A stretch of DNA of 13,033 nt from an uncultured Treponema sp. (GCA_937901865.1 CALDID010000123.1:1-13033); one strand, 5' to 3'; shown: positions 1 through 7,046, counted from the first letter of the stretch. Notes: generated from the sequence alone by a model not told the origin. A program made the numbers and translations.

Positions 1-7
1 TATTTCA

Positions 8-541
8 TTAATCGTAAATCATTTCTTCTTCCAGCATACCTTTTGTAACACTACCGTTGTAAGTAACTTTTCCATCAGAAGCCACAACTGTATGCCCTAT
101 CAAATAGGTCAAAACCGCACTCAAATCACTTCCAAGCGGTTCATCGATTTCATAGAAACCATATCCGCTTGAAAGAGTAACAACTGAAAAAATAGTTGTT
201 CCTTTTACAGAAACTTCTCCTGTTGAACTGTTGTAAGAAAAACTTACGCTTTCCCATACAGCCGAGTCCTCGTCTTCAAGTTCATACCATTCACCAACAG
301 AGCCAGAAGAATTAAAGACGACAATTATATCATCGTTTTTTGCTACTTCGCTATATGTTGAAGCACTTTTGACTGTAGTAAACATCTTTCCTGCTAATAC
401 ACTTGCAGAAGGTGCTGAAGAATTAGAGGAAACTTCCTCATCGTCATCATCGTCGTCGTTCTTGCAGCTTGTAAGGCTTGCAACCAAAAGAGATGCCGCT
501 AACAAAAAAGCTACACCTTTGCTAAAAAATGTCTTCATCAT
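8..541 (-). CDS. Small acidic lipoprotein, function unknown
   Basis: Predicted lipoprotein of 177 residues. The N-terminus has Lys3, a hydrophobic core (about 9-22) and a lipobox Leu-Thr-Ser-Cys with Cys26 as the lipidation site; the mature protein begins Lys-Asn followed by six Asp and two Glu, then a Ser-rich linker. The rest (about 45-177) is rich in Ser, Thr, Gly and Val with alternating hydrophobic residues, suggesting a beta-fold, and matches no family I recognise. The ATG at 541 is chosen because GGAGG lies 8 bases upstream at 550-554; the longer frame from 556 would place that ribosome site inside its first codons. The signal peptide resembles that of the lipoprotein at 11851-12948 (Phe-Phe-x-Lys-Gly, then a Leu/Ala core), and both contain a stretch with Gly-Lys followed by a Val-Phe-x3-Gly-Ser-like segment, so they may be distant paralogues. 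Inferred location: envelope, membrane anchored. Confidence 0.8.
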   Translation of the reverse strand: MMKTFFSKGVAFLLAASLLVASLTSCKNDDDDDDEEVSSNSSAPSASVLAGKMFTTVKSASTYSEVAKNDDIIVVFNSSGSVGEWYELEDEDSAVWESVSFSYNSSTGEVSVKGTTIFSVVTLSSGYGFYEIDEPLGSDLSAVLTYLIGHTVVASDGKVTYNGSVTKGMLEEEMIYD

Positions 542-549
542 ACAAAAGA

Positions 550-554
550 CCTCC
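550..554 (-). promoter_or_regulatory. Ribosome binding site that sets the lipoprotein start at 541
   Basis: GGAGG on the minus strand, 8 bases before ATG 541 and 11 before ATG 538. It overlaps the upstream in-frame ATG at 556, which is therefore an unlikely start. Confidence 0.7.
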
Positions 555-573
555 ATAAAATGTTGTTACTTCG

Positions 574-601
574 ACAATACTGTAAAAAAAAAAACAGTCA
601 A
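574..601 (-). promoter_or_regulatory. Candidate lipoprotein promoter with a T11 tract in its spacer
   Basis: On the minus strand, TTGACT (601-596), a 16-base spacer (595-580) and TATTGT (579-574). The spacer contains eleven consecutive T (594-584; A11 on the plus strand), flanked by ACTGT and ACAGT in inverted orientation. Predicted transcription start near 567, about 25 bases before the start codon. The -35 matches consensus 5/6 and the -10 4/6. Confidence 0.5.
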
Positions 602-654
602 TAGCTAACATTGTCTTTATACGTTAAAGATTGCTTGTATCTGGTTGTCTATGA

Positions 655-684
655 TTGACAGAGGTCTATTATTTTTCATATAAT
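655..684 (+). promoter_or_regulatory. Consensus sigma70-type promoter of guaB
   Basis: Perfect TTGACA at 655-660 and perfect TATAAT at 679-684 separated by 18 bases. Predicted start near 691, giving a leader of about 43 bases that ends in an AAGGAG ribosome site. This is the strongest promoter in the window by sequence. Confidence 0.8.
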
Positions 685-733
685 CGCAAAAATACATTTT
701 TCATATCTTCACATCTTATAAGGAGAAACTTCA

Positions 734-2242
734 ATGGCTTATTTTTTTGATGAACCGTCTCACACTTTCGGCGAGTATCTTCTTGTGCCCGGCTACACGC
801 CTGCGGATTACACGCCCGACCGCGTTACCCTCAAAACGCCTGTCGTGCGCTTCAACAAGAAGGACGGCGAAAACTGCCCGCTTTCTATGAACATTCCGAT
901 GGTTTCTGCCGTTATGCAGGCCGTCTCCGATGACAAGCTCGCGATTGCGCTTGCAAAGGAAGGCGGCATTTCTTTTATATACGGCTCTCAGTCCATTGAA
1001 GACCAAGCCGCGATGATTTCTCGCGTCAAAAGCTACAAGGCTGGTTTTGTTACTTCCGATTCAAATATCCGACCCGAAGCCACGCTCGAAGAACTCGTTG
1101 CGTTGCAGGCAAAAACGGGACATTCCACCGTTGCGGTTACGGCAGACGGCGAAGCGCACGGCAAGCTCCTCGGCATTATCACGAGCCGCGATTTTAGATT
1201 GCATCATTGTCCTGAGGGCGCAAAGGTCAGCGACTATATGACGCCGCTCGAGGATTTGATTACGGGCAAAGACGGCATTACGCTGAGCGAGGCGAACGAG
1301 TTGATTTGGGCAAACAAAGTCAATCAGCTTCCGATTGTGGACGGCGACGGCAACCTTGTTTCTCTCGTCTTCCGAAAGGATTACAGCACGCACGAAGCGC
1401 ACCCGCTCGAACTGCTCGACAGCAAACAGCGATACATCGTCGGTGCGGGAATCAACACGCGCGATTATATGCAGCGTGTGCCAGCTCTTTTGGAAGCGGG
1501 CGCGGACGTGTTCTGCCTTGATTCAAGCGAGGGCTACAGCGAGTTCCAGAGCCGTGCGCTCAAAGAGCTTCACGAGGCATATCCGAACATCAAGGTCGGT
1601 GCTGGCAACGTGGTTGACCGCGACGGTTTTATGTTCTTGGCGGAAAACGGCGCGGATTTCGTGAAAATCGGTATCGGCGGCGGCTCAATCTGCATTACGA
1701 GAGAGCAAAAGGGCATTGGACGCGGACAGGCGACGGCGACCATCGAGGTGGCAAAGGCTCGCGATGAGTATTATGCAAAGACGGGCATCTATGTTCCGAT
1801 TTGCTCTGACGGCGGTATCGTGCAGGATTATCACATCACGCTTGCGCTGGCGATGGGCGCGGATTTTGTTATGCTCGGTCGCTATTTTGCGCGTTTCGAC
1901 GAAAGCCCGAGCAACAAACTCGTTATCAATGGCAATTACGTCAAGGAATACTGGGGCGAAGGCTCGAACCGTGCGCGCAACTGGCAGCGATACGACCTCG
2001 GCGGCAAAAAGGGCTTGAGTTTTGAGGAAGGCGTTGACAGCTACGTTCCGTATGCGGGTCATTTGCACGACAATGTGGCGCTCACGATTCGCAAAATCAC
2101 GCACACGATGAGCAACTGCGGCGCGCTTTCGATTGAGGAATTGCAGCAGAAGGCGAAGATTACGCTGGTTTCGCCCGTTACGATTCAAGAGGGCAGTGCC
2201 CACGACGTTATCGTAAAGAATACGTCTATCCACGCAGAATGA
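734..2242 (+). CDS. guaB: Inosine-5'-monophosphate dehydrogenase
   Basis: Oxidises IMP to XMP with NAD+, the committed cytosolic step of GTP synthesis. It has 502 residues, the usual length. An N-terminal barrel part (about 1-100) is followed by a CBS-pair insertion (about 103-222) and the rest of the (beta/alpha)8 barrel. The catalytic loop Gly-Ile-Gly-Gly-Gly-Ser-Ile-Cys holds nucleophile Cys320; Asp359 and the Gly-rich phosphate-binding segment follow; the flap carries the Arg419-Tyr420 pair that acts as base. The sequence resembles, from memory, the protozoan Tritrichomonas foetus enzyme along its whole length (start Met-Ala-x-Tyr/Phe, catalytic loop, Trp-Gln-Arg-Tyr-Asp flap) more than the E. 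coli type. Lys311 and Glu432 match the T. foetus residues linked to low mycophenolic acid sensitivity. AAGGAG lies 8 bases before the ATG. Single gene, own promoter and terminator. Confidence 0.97.
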   Translation: MAYFFDEPSHTFGEYLLVPGYTPADYTPDRVTLKTPVVRFNKKDGENCPLSMNIPMVSAVMQAVSDDKLAIALAKEGGISFIYGSQSIEDQAAMISRVKSYKAGFVTSDSNIRPEATLEELVALQAKTGHSTVAVTADGEAHGKLLGIITSRDFRLHHCPEGAKVSDYMTPLEDLITGKDGITLSEANELIWANKVNQLPIVDGDGNLVSLVFRKDYSTHEAHPLELLDSKQRYIVGAGINTRDYMQRVPALLEAGADVFCLDSSEGYSEFQSRALKELHEAYPNIKVGAGNVVDRDGFMFLAENGADFVKIGIGGGSICITREQKGIGRGQATATIEVAKARDEYYAKTGIYVPICSDGGIVQDYHITLALAMGADFVMLGRYFARFDESPSNKLVINGNYVKEYWGEGSNRARNWQRYDLGGKKGLSFEEGVDSYVPYAGHLHDNVALTIRKITHTMSNCGALSIEELQQKAKITLVSPVTIQEGSAHDVIVKNTSIHAE

Positions 2243-2303
2243 AGCACAGCCTCTTTCAACACACATAAGGTGTTTTGCAAAAATCAACTTGCGAGAAATC
2301 ATA

Positions 2304-2345
2304 AAAAAGCCATACGGATTAGCAATTCTCTCCGTATGGCTTTTT
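2304..2345. terminator. Bidirectional terminator between guaB and the helicase gene
   Basis: Ten-bp perfect stem (2309-2318 with 2331-2340) around a 12-base loop, extended by A5 on the left (2304-2308) and T5 on the right (2341-2345). Both strands therefore show a GC-containing hairpin followed by a U tract, serving the two convergent genes. Confidence 0.9.
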
Positions 2346-2427
2346 GTTTATAAACGCTGTGCCTGTTATCAATCAGCCTGAGACTCCCACAAAACACCCA
2401 ATGGGTGAAAAGCAGCCTCTGGCTGTG

Positions 2428-4398
2428 TTATGAATCGGCTTTAGGCTGTTTGCGGTAGATACCTGCGCCGCTGTTGCGCTTCGTCGGGGTGTGAATACCT
2501 GCACGGGCATTCGATGAATGAAAGCCCTTTCTGCCCTTGAAGTTTTTTTCTCCACGCTCGCCGCGTTCTCCCCTCTCACCTCTTTCACCGCGCTGCCACG
2601 GCTTATCGCCGAACCTGCCGCCGCGAGAAGAACTCTTCGTGTCGATGTGCATATGAGGAATGGAGTGGTCGCGCTTTGACAAATCCAACGCCAGCTTTGC
2701 GCTCTCCCGCGGCAAACTCACCAGCGAGAAACTTTCTGCCACGTCGATTCGGTCAACCTGACGGTTCGGGATTTTGAGCAATCCGCTGAAATACGACGCA
2801 ATTTCTTTCGGGTTAAAGCCGTCTTTTCGTCCCAACTGCACAAAAAGGCGCATTTGATTGCTTTCCTCTCGGCGCGAACCGTATCGCTCACCTCTCGCTT
2901 TTTCGATTCTCACCTTTGCAATTTCGCCGTAACGGTTTCGCTCAAGTTTATCCCCAAACACTTCCGACAGCACGCACGCAAGGACTTTCTCCGCATCCGC
3001 CTTGTCTTCTTTGTCCGCTAAAAGCTCTTTCGCCATTTTCAGAAAATCTGAACTTTCGCCGATGATTTTTTCATTAACAGTTTTCGCCTCGATGCTCGCC
3101 TTGAGAGCGACAAACAGGCGGTCGCGCTTCACCTTAATAACCTCGTCGATTTCGGGAATTGGCTCTTGCACCATCTCGCCTTTGCTTGCACGGCGAACCG
3201 CAGAACGCAGGAAATTAAGGCGGCGGCGTTGCTCTTCGGGACGCACAAACGTAACCGCACAGCCCGATGAACCAGCGCGTCCCGTGCGTCCAATGCGGTG
3301 TACATACGTCGCGCCGTCGAACGGAAGCGCATAATTTACAACGTGCGAAAGCCCCGTAATGTCGATTCCGCGCGCTGCAACATCGGTCGCAACAAGAATA
3401 CGAGTTTTGCCGCTGCGGAAGCGATTGAGGATTTTCTCTCTCTGATTTTGCGGAATGTCGCCGTGAAGAGCCGCAACTTCGTAGCCTTTTTCGTCGAGTG
3501 CGCGGCTGACCATATCGGCTTCCATTTTTGTCTGCGTAAAGACAAGCCCGTAAAAATCGCTCGCCATATCGATAAGACGCACAAGCGCATTGATTTTGTC
3601 GCTCTCGCGCACCACCCAATACTTTTGGTCGATTAACAGCGGCTCTTCGCTAACGCCCTCTTCTTCGACAATTTCGTAATCGCCCATAAACTTTTGCGCG
3701 ATTTTCATAATTTCAGGAGGCATTGTCGCGCTGAAAAGGAGGATACGGCTCTCGGGATTTGCGGAGGTAAAAATCTTTTCGATGTCGTCAACAAAGCCCA
3801 TATCAAGCATTTCATCGCCTTCGTCCAAGATGAAATAATCGATTTTGCTGATGTCGAGCGTGCCGCGGTCGATGTGGTCTTGAATGCGCCCCGGAGTGCC
3901 GACGACGATATCCACGCCGCGCTTTAAGTCGCGAATCTGCTCGCCATACGATGCGCCGCCGTAAAGGACAGCAACACGCGGATAGCGGCTTGAAGAAAAT
4001 GAGCGCAACTCGGTACACGTCTGCATTGCAAGCTCACGGGTTGGCTCAAGGACGATTGCGCGAACATGGTCGCTTGCTGTGCGTATTTTTTGCACGAGAG
4101 GAAGACCGAACGCGGCTGTTTTTCCCGTGCCTGTGCGAGCGCGCGCGATGAGGTTTGCGTCCCCGTTCAAAAGGCGCGGAATTGCGAGAAGTTGAATGGG
4201 AGATGGCGTGAGAAAGCCTTTTTTGCTGATTGCGTCTAATACAACCTCGTCAAGACCTAAATCTGCAAATGAGATTTCGTCAGAATCGTCAGATTGTTCT
4301 TCTGTGTCTTCAGAATCGATGTCGTCGATTTCGCTTTCTGCGATTTCGTTGAGAACCTCAGAGTTCTCGAGAGCTTCGCCTAGCTGCTCTTCGTTCAT
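2428..4398 (-). CDS. deaD: DEAD-box RNA helicase with DbpA-type RNA-binding domain and RGE-repeat tail
   Basis: ATP-dependent RNA helicase of 656 residues, likely acting in ribosome assembly or RNA remodelling. Residues 1-43 are strongly acidic. The helicase core has the Q motif (about 61-70), motif I Ala-Arg-Thr-Gly-Thr-Gly-Lys-Thr (87-94), Pro-Thr-Arg-Glu-Leu-Ala (119-124), Thr-Pro-Gly-Arg (168-171), motif II Asp-Glu-Gly-Asp (192-195), Ser-Ala-Thr (223-225), Ala-Thr-Asp-x2-Ala-Arg-Gly (337-344) and His-Arg-Ile-Gly-Arg-Thr-Gly-Arg (367-374). Motif II reads DEGD, not DEAD. A DbpA-like C-terminal RNA-binding domain follows (about 516-575, with Gly-Arg-Lys-Asp-Gly), then a basic tail with five Arg-Gly-Glu repeats (603-617). 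The ATG is preceded by AGGAG at 8 bases. Architecture fits the DeaD/CsdA group; the symbol is by architecture, not proven orthology. Confidence 0.93.
   Translation of the reverse strand: MNEEQLGEALENSEVLNEIAESEIDDIDSEDTEEQSDDSDEISFADLGLDEVVLDAISKKGFLTPSPIQLLAIPRLLNGDANLIARARTGTGKTAAFGLPLVQKIRTASDHVRAIVLEPTRELAMQTCTELRSFSSSRYPRVAVLYGGASYGEQIRDLKRGVDIVVGTPGRIQDHIDRGTLDISKIDYFILDEGDEMLDMGFVDDIEKIFTSANPESRILLFSATMPPEIMKIAQKFMGDYEIVEEEGVSEEPLLIDQKYWVVRESDKINALVRLIDMASDFYGLVFTQTKMEADMVSRALDEKGYEVAALHGDIPQNQREKILNRFRSGKTRILVATDVAARGIDITGLSHVVNYALPFDGATYVHRIGRTGRAGSSGCAVTFVRPEEQRRRLNFLRSAVRRASKGEMVQEPIPEIDEVIKVKRDRLFVALKASIEAKTVNEKIIGESSDFLKMAKELLADKEDKADAEKVLACVLSEVFGDKLERNRYGEIAKVRIEKARGERYGSRREESNQMRLFVQLGRKDGFNPKEIASYFSGLLKIPNRQVDRIDVAESFSLVSLPRESAKLALDLSKRDHSIPHMHIDTKSSSRGGRFGDKPWQRGERGERGERGERGEKNFKGRKGFHSSNARAGIHTPTKRNSGAGIYRKQPKADS
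2548..2592 (-). repeat. Five tandem Arg-Gly-Glu codon triplets in the helicase tail
   Basis: Residues 603-617 of the helicase are five consecutive Arg-Gly-Glu units. The five 9-base units are all different (CGCGGTGAA, AGAGGTGAG, AGGGGAGAA, CGCGGCGAG, CGTGGAGAA), so the amino-acid repeat is exact while the DNA has diverged at synonymous positions. Confidence 0.85.
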
Positions 4399-4529
4399 AA
4401 AACAAACTCCTGTTTATGCAAAGAGCAACATGGCTCATACGCGTTATTGAGGTACTGCCCAAGATTATTATTATGTATTGTGAAAGTAAAAATAAACGAT
4501 GCCCCATGCATTAGAAAAGTAGATACTGC

Positions 4530-4558
4530 AATATACTGTATTTTTCAAATAAAAGCAA
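4530..4558 (-). promoter_or_regulatory. Possible helicase promoter with long leader
   Basis: On the minus strand TTGCTT (4558-4553), 17 bases, TATATT (4535-4530). The predicted start near 4523 would give a leader of about 125 bases. The -10 is good (5/6), the -35 weak (3/6), so this is tentative. Confidence 0.35.
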
Positions 4559-4573
4559 CAGGCATAGCCTGCT

Positions 4574-4586
4574 TTGTCAAGAAACT
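4574..4586 (+). repeat. 13-bp direct repeat, left copy
   Basis: TTGTCAAGAAACT, identical to the copy at 4757-4769. The two copies bracket the 23-bp repeat array. The minus strand of each contains TTGACA. Confidence 0.7.
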
Positions 4587-4600
4587 ACACACTCAATTCG

Positions 4601-4715
4601 CTCTTTAGTGGACAGTATAGTCACTCTTTAGCGTAGCAATGTGAGAGTCTTTAGTGTAGCAATGTGAGAGTCTTTAGTGTAGCGATTGGTCGCTCTATAC
4701 TGTACTGTGTGTTAG
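4601..4715 (+). repeat. 23-bp tandem repeat array
   Basis: Five in-phase 23-base units: 4601-4623, 4624-4646, 4647-4669, 4670-4692 and 4693-4715. Units 2 and 3 agree at 21 of 23 bases. Unit 4 shares the first 14 bases (GTCTTTAGTGTAGC) with unit 3 and then diverges. Units 1 and 5 are degenerate but keep CTCT at the unit start, and unit 1 keeps CTCTTTAGTG. ACAGTATAG (4612-4620) and CTATACTGT (4695-4703) form an inverted pair around the core. No known element is recognised. Confidence 0.75.
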
Positions 4716-4756
4716 TGAATCATAACTTGAATGATATACTCATAAAGGTCATAAAA

Positions 4757-4769
4757 TTGTCAAGAAACT
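4757..4769 (+). repeat. 13-bp direct repeat, right copy
   Basis: TTGTCAAGAAACT, identical to 4574-4586, lying just upstream of the prs promoter. Confidence 0.7.
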
Positions 4770-4783
4770 GCAAGAAATGTACC

Positions 4784-4812
4784 TTGACCGCAAAAAGTCT
4801 AAAGTGTATACT
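4784..4812 (+). promoter_or_regulatory. prs promoter
   Basis: TTGACC (4784-4789), 17 bases, TATACT (4807-4812). Predicted start near 4819, giving a 27-base leader with AGGGG ten bases before ATG 4846. It lies inside the upstream extension of the prs frame, so it also rules out the start at 4777. Confidence 0.75.
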
Positions 4813-4845
4813 AAAAACATCTCACATAACAGGGGTTTGAATAAA

Positions 4846-6111
4846 ATGCCGTATTCTGAACCGACGACTCTTGCAGTTATCGCGTGTCCTGGCGGGCAAG
4901 CCTTCGCTTCTGAAGTAGTTGCTCACCTCCGCCACATGTACAAGCATCGCTTCAGCTTGAAAAGCGACGTGATTTCTAAGCGTTACAATCTGGATAAAGC
5001 AGAACTTGTAAAGCAGATGAATTTGGACAACGATCTGAAGACGTCAGACTTGTGTATCCGCGGTCCGATTGAAAAATATCGCCCGCCTGTCTTTGAAATC
5101 AAGACTCGTTTCACCTATTTTGCAAATGGGGAGTTCAAAACCGAGCTTCTTGAAAGTGTGCGCGGCAAAGATGTGTTCATCTTTCAGGACGTAGAAAATC
5201 ACGAAGTGATTTCGCTTAACGACGGAGCGACAAAACAGGTGCTGTCTGTCAACGACCACGTTATGACGCTTCTGGTTACTATCGACGCAGTGCGTCAGGC
5301 GGGAGCAAAGCAGATTACGCTCGTTGTTCCAGCGTATCCGTACAGCCGCCAGCACAAAAAGAAGGGAAGAGAGGGACTTACCGCAAGTCTTTTGGGTCAT
5401 TTCTATGAGTTTATGGGCGTTACTCGCTTAATCACGCTCGACATTCACTCACGAGAAATCGTAAACGCTTTTAACACAACTCATCTTGAAAACCTCCACG
5501 CTTCCTATCAGATTATCCGTGAGCTTTCTAAAATCGTCAATCTTCAAGGCGAAAACAAAGAAAATCTTGTAGTCGTTTCTCCAGACACAGGCGCGATTGA
5601 CCGCAACAAGTTCTATGCAACAGGCTTGAAAGTGCCGCTTGCAATGATTTACAAAGAGCGAGATTACTCGGTCGTTACGCAGGACGCAAAGAACACGAAC
5701 ATCAAGAGCGTAAAACTCTTAGGCGATGTTCACGGTAAAGTCGCATTTATGGCTGATGATATGCTCGGTACGGGCGGCACGTTGCTCAAGGCTATGGAGT
5801 TCTTGCACAACTCAGGCGCGACAAAGGTTATCGCTGCGATTTCATTGCCGTTTTTCACGGGCAACGCAATCAAGCAGTTTGACGAAGCGTATGAAAAGGG
5901 CTTGTTCTATCGTATCATCGGAACAAATGCCGTGTATCACGAAGAGCTTTTGAAGCGCGAATGGTACATCAGCACAAACGTCAGCGGCTTGTTCGCAAAC
6001 GTTATCACTCGATTGCACCACGACCAAGGCTTGAGCGATTTGCTTGAAAACCGCGACATCATCGAGCGCTTGATTAAAAAAGCAACCGATAACGATGAGC
6101 AACAAGAATAA
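4846..6111 (+). CDS. prs: Ribose-phosphate pyrophosphokinase (PRPP synthetase), long divergent form
   Basis: Makes PRPP from ribose 5-phosphate and ATP for purine, pyrimidine, His, Trp and NAD synthesis in the cytosol. With 421 residues it is about 100 longer than the usual 315 of class I enzymes. The extra length is mainly an insertion near the N-terminus (about 30-86) and one around 117-135. Recognisable parts are Arg-Phe-x4-Asn-Gly-Glu (88-96), Val-Arg-Gly-x-Asp (105-109), Tyr-Ser-Arg-Gln-His in the ATP loop (166-170), Asp-Ile-His (199-201), Val-Ser-Pro-Asp-x-Gly (244-249), Lys270-x-Arg272 of the catalytic loop, and the PRPP loop Asp-Asp-Met-Leu-Gly-Thr-Gly-Gly-Thr (304-312). In the last, Gly308 replaces the Asp usual in DDMIDTGGT. 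The start is set by the promoter and ribosome site. Possible alternative: a paralogue with altered regulation. A terminator follows. Confidence 0.9.
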   Translation: MPYSEPTTLAVIACPGGQAFASEVVAHLRHMYKHRFSLKSDVISKRYNLDKAELVKQMNLDNDLKTSDLCIRGPIEKYRPPVFEIKTRFTYFANGEFKTELLESVRGKDVFIFQDVENHEVISLNDGATKQVLSVNDHVMTLLVTIDAVRQAGAKQITLVVPAYPYSRQHKKKGREGLTASLLGHFYEFMGVTRLITLDIHSREIVNAFNTTHLENLHASYQIIRELSKIVNLQGENKENLVVVSPDTGAIDRNKFYATGLKVPLAMIYKERDYSVVTQDAKNTNIKSVKLLGDVHGKVAFMADDMLGTGGTLLKAMEFLHNSGATKVIAAISLPFFTGNAIKQFDEAYEKGLFYRIIGTNAVYHEELLKREWYISTNVSGLFANVITRLHHDQGLSDLLENRDIIERLIKKATDNDEQQE

Positions 6112-6131
6112 TCAGACAGTGCTTTGATATA

Positions 6132-6166
6132 AAAAAGACCTAAGAGCTTTTATCTTAGGTCTTTTT
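6132..6166. terminator. Bidirectional terminator between prs and the MCP gene
   Basis: Nine-bp perfect stem GACCTAAGA/TCTTAGGTC (6137-6145 with 6153-6161), seven-base loop, A5 on the left (6132-6136) and T5 on the right (6162-6166). It serves both convergent transcripts. Confidence 0.9.
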
Positions 6167-6171
6167 GTTTG

Positions 6172-7044
6172 CTATAAATCTTTTAGAATAGCCTTTATCT
6201 CATAGCAGAAAGAATAGAGGTCGTTGAAAAGCATTTGATTTTTTGAAGCGCAATCGGTAAAAAGCTGCACTGTTTGCTCGTTGAGTTTTTCGCTCTTGTG
6301 AACATTGTGGATTACCGATTTTATAAACTCTGCGCTCTCTGATATGCTCTCGCCAATGTGTTCTACATTTTCATTATTCGCCTTGTTGAGATTTCTCATT
6401 CGGTCAAACCGTTCAAGCGTTTCGCTCGCCTCTCCAGAAAGACTTGAAAGAGATTCCGCATTCTTTTTTGTACCCTCTTCCATATCGTTGATAGACACTT
6501 TGAGCTTTCCGACATCTTGCAAAATCTTCTCTGTCGTCTGTTTTATGCCTGCCGAAAGCCGTTTGACTTCGTTAGCAATGATACGAAAGCCAGCCCCTGC
6601 CTTGCCTGCGTGAGCCGCCTCGATTGAAGCATTGAAAGACAAAAGATTTGTTTGGTCAGAGATGTTTTGAATCGCATTCGCCAGTTTTGAAATACTGTTC
6701 GTCTGCTCTATGAGCGTCTGAAACTGGGAAGCGTATTTTTTGTGCTCATTCTCGATTTTTGTAACACTGCCGCGAAGCTCTTCGATAGAAGCATAAATCT
6801 TGCCCAGTCGCTCGATGTTTTGATTGGCATTCGCCGAAATCTCTTTTGTCTTTTCCTGCATATTTTCGCTCGATTGCATCATCTCTTGCAGCATAGACTC
6901 TTGTTTTTGTATAACTTCGCTCTGCTTGTCGCGATTTGCAATATATGAGCTCATAAACTCTCCGCTCATAGCCTCTTTTGCAAGGTATCGAATGAGCGAA
7001 TCAGCCACATCAAGACCGCTAGAAATCAATTCTTCCCTTGTCAT
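6172..7044 (-). CDS. Soluble methyl-accepting chemotaxis-type transducer
   Basis: Signalling protein of 290 residues with an MCP cytoplasmic domain and no membrane segment or N-terminal sensor domain. Residues 1-38 form a short helix-prone head, 40-118 one coiled-coil arm, 120-165 the conserved hairpin tip (Ile-Ser-Asp-Gln-Thr-Asn-Leu-Leu, Asn138, Ile-Glu-Ala-Ala 141-144, Gly-x-Gly-Phe, Asn-Glu-Val), and about 165-290 the return arm. The tip is where CheA and CheW dock in the family. Differences from consensus include Ser-Phe-Asn-Ala-Ser in place of Ala-Leu-Asn-Ala-Ala, and no CheR-binding pentapeptide at the C-terminus. ATG 7044 is chosen over TTG 7050 because GGAGG (7051-7055) sits 6 bases before it. 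The preceding FIST gene stops 2 bases upstream, so the two are translationally coupled and probably form one receptor. Inferred location: cytoplasm. Confidence 0.88.
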   Translation of the reverse strand: MTREELISSGLDVADSLIRYLAKEAMSGEFMSSYIANRDKQSEVIQKQESMLQEMMQSSENMQEKTKEISANANQNIERLGKIYASIEELRGSVTKIENEHKKYASQFQTLIEQTNSISKLANAIQNISDQTNLLSFNASIEAAHAGKAGAGFRIIANEVKRLSAGIKQTTEKILQDVGKLKVSINDMEEGTKKNAESLSSLSGEASETLERFDRMRNLNKANNENVEHIGESISESAEFIKSVIHNVHKSEKLNEQTVQLFTDCASKNQMLFNDLYSFCYEIKAILKDL

Positions 7045-7046
7045 TT

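Larger units (their letters stand above)
4399..4845. other. Long non-coding region between helicase and prs
   Basis: About 450 bases with no credible gene. It holds the helicase leader and candidate promoter, a small hairpin (CAGGC ATA GCCTG, 4559-4571), a 23-bp tandem repeat array (4601-4715), a 13-bp direct repeat (4574-4586 and 4757-4769), and the prs promoter (4784-4812). The open frame that runs from 4777 into prs is not coding here because it starts before the predicted transcription start. Confidence 0.75.

Noticed and set aside
1685..2302. 205-residue open frame antisense to guaB
   Set aside because: It is Arg, Asn and Val rich with no recognisable motif, lies wholly over the guaB frame, and runs through the shared terminator region. 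It is a by-product of guaB codon use.
3215..3619. 134-residue open frame in another frame of the helicase gene
   Set aside because: Low-complexity Arg/Cys-rich translation inside the conserved helicase core; no ribosome site and no family resemblance.
4601..4715. CRISPR array
   Set aside because: Repeats are directly adjacent with no unique spacers and vary between units; no cas gene is nearby.
4777..4845. Upstream extension of prs starting at 4777
   Set aside because: The TTGACC/TATACT promoter lies within it and the AGGGG ribosome site precedes ATG 4846, so these codons are not transcribed as part of the gene.
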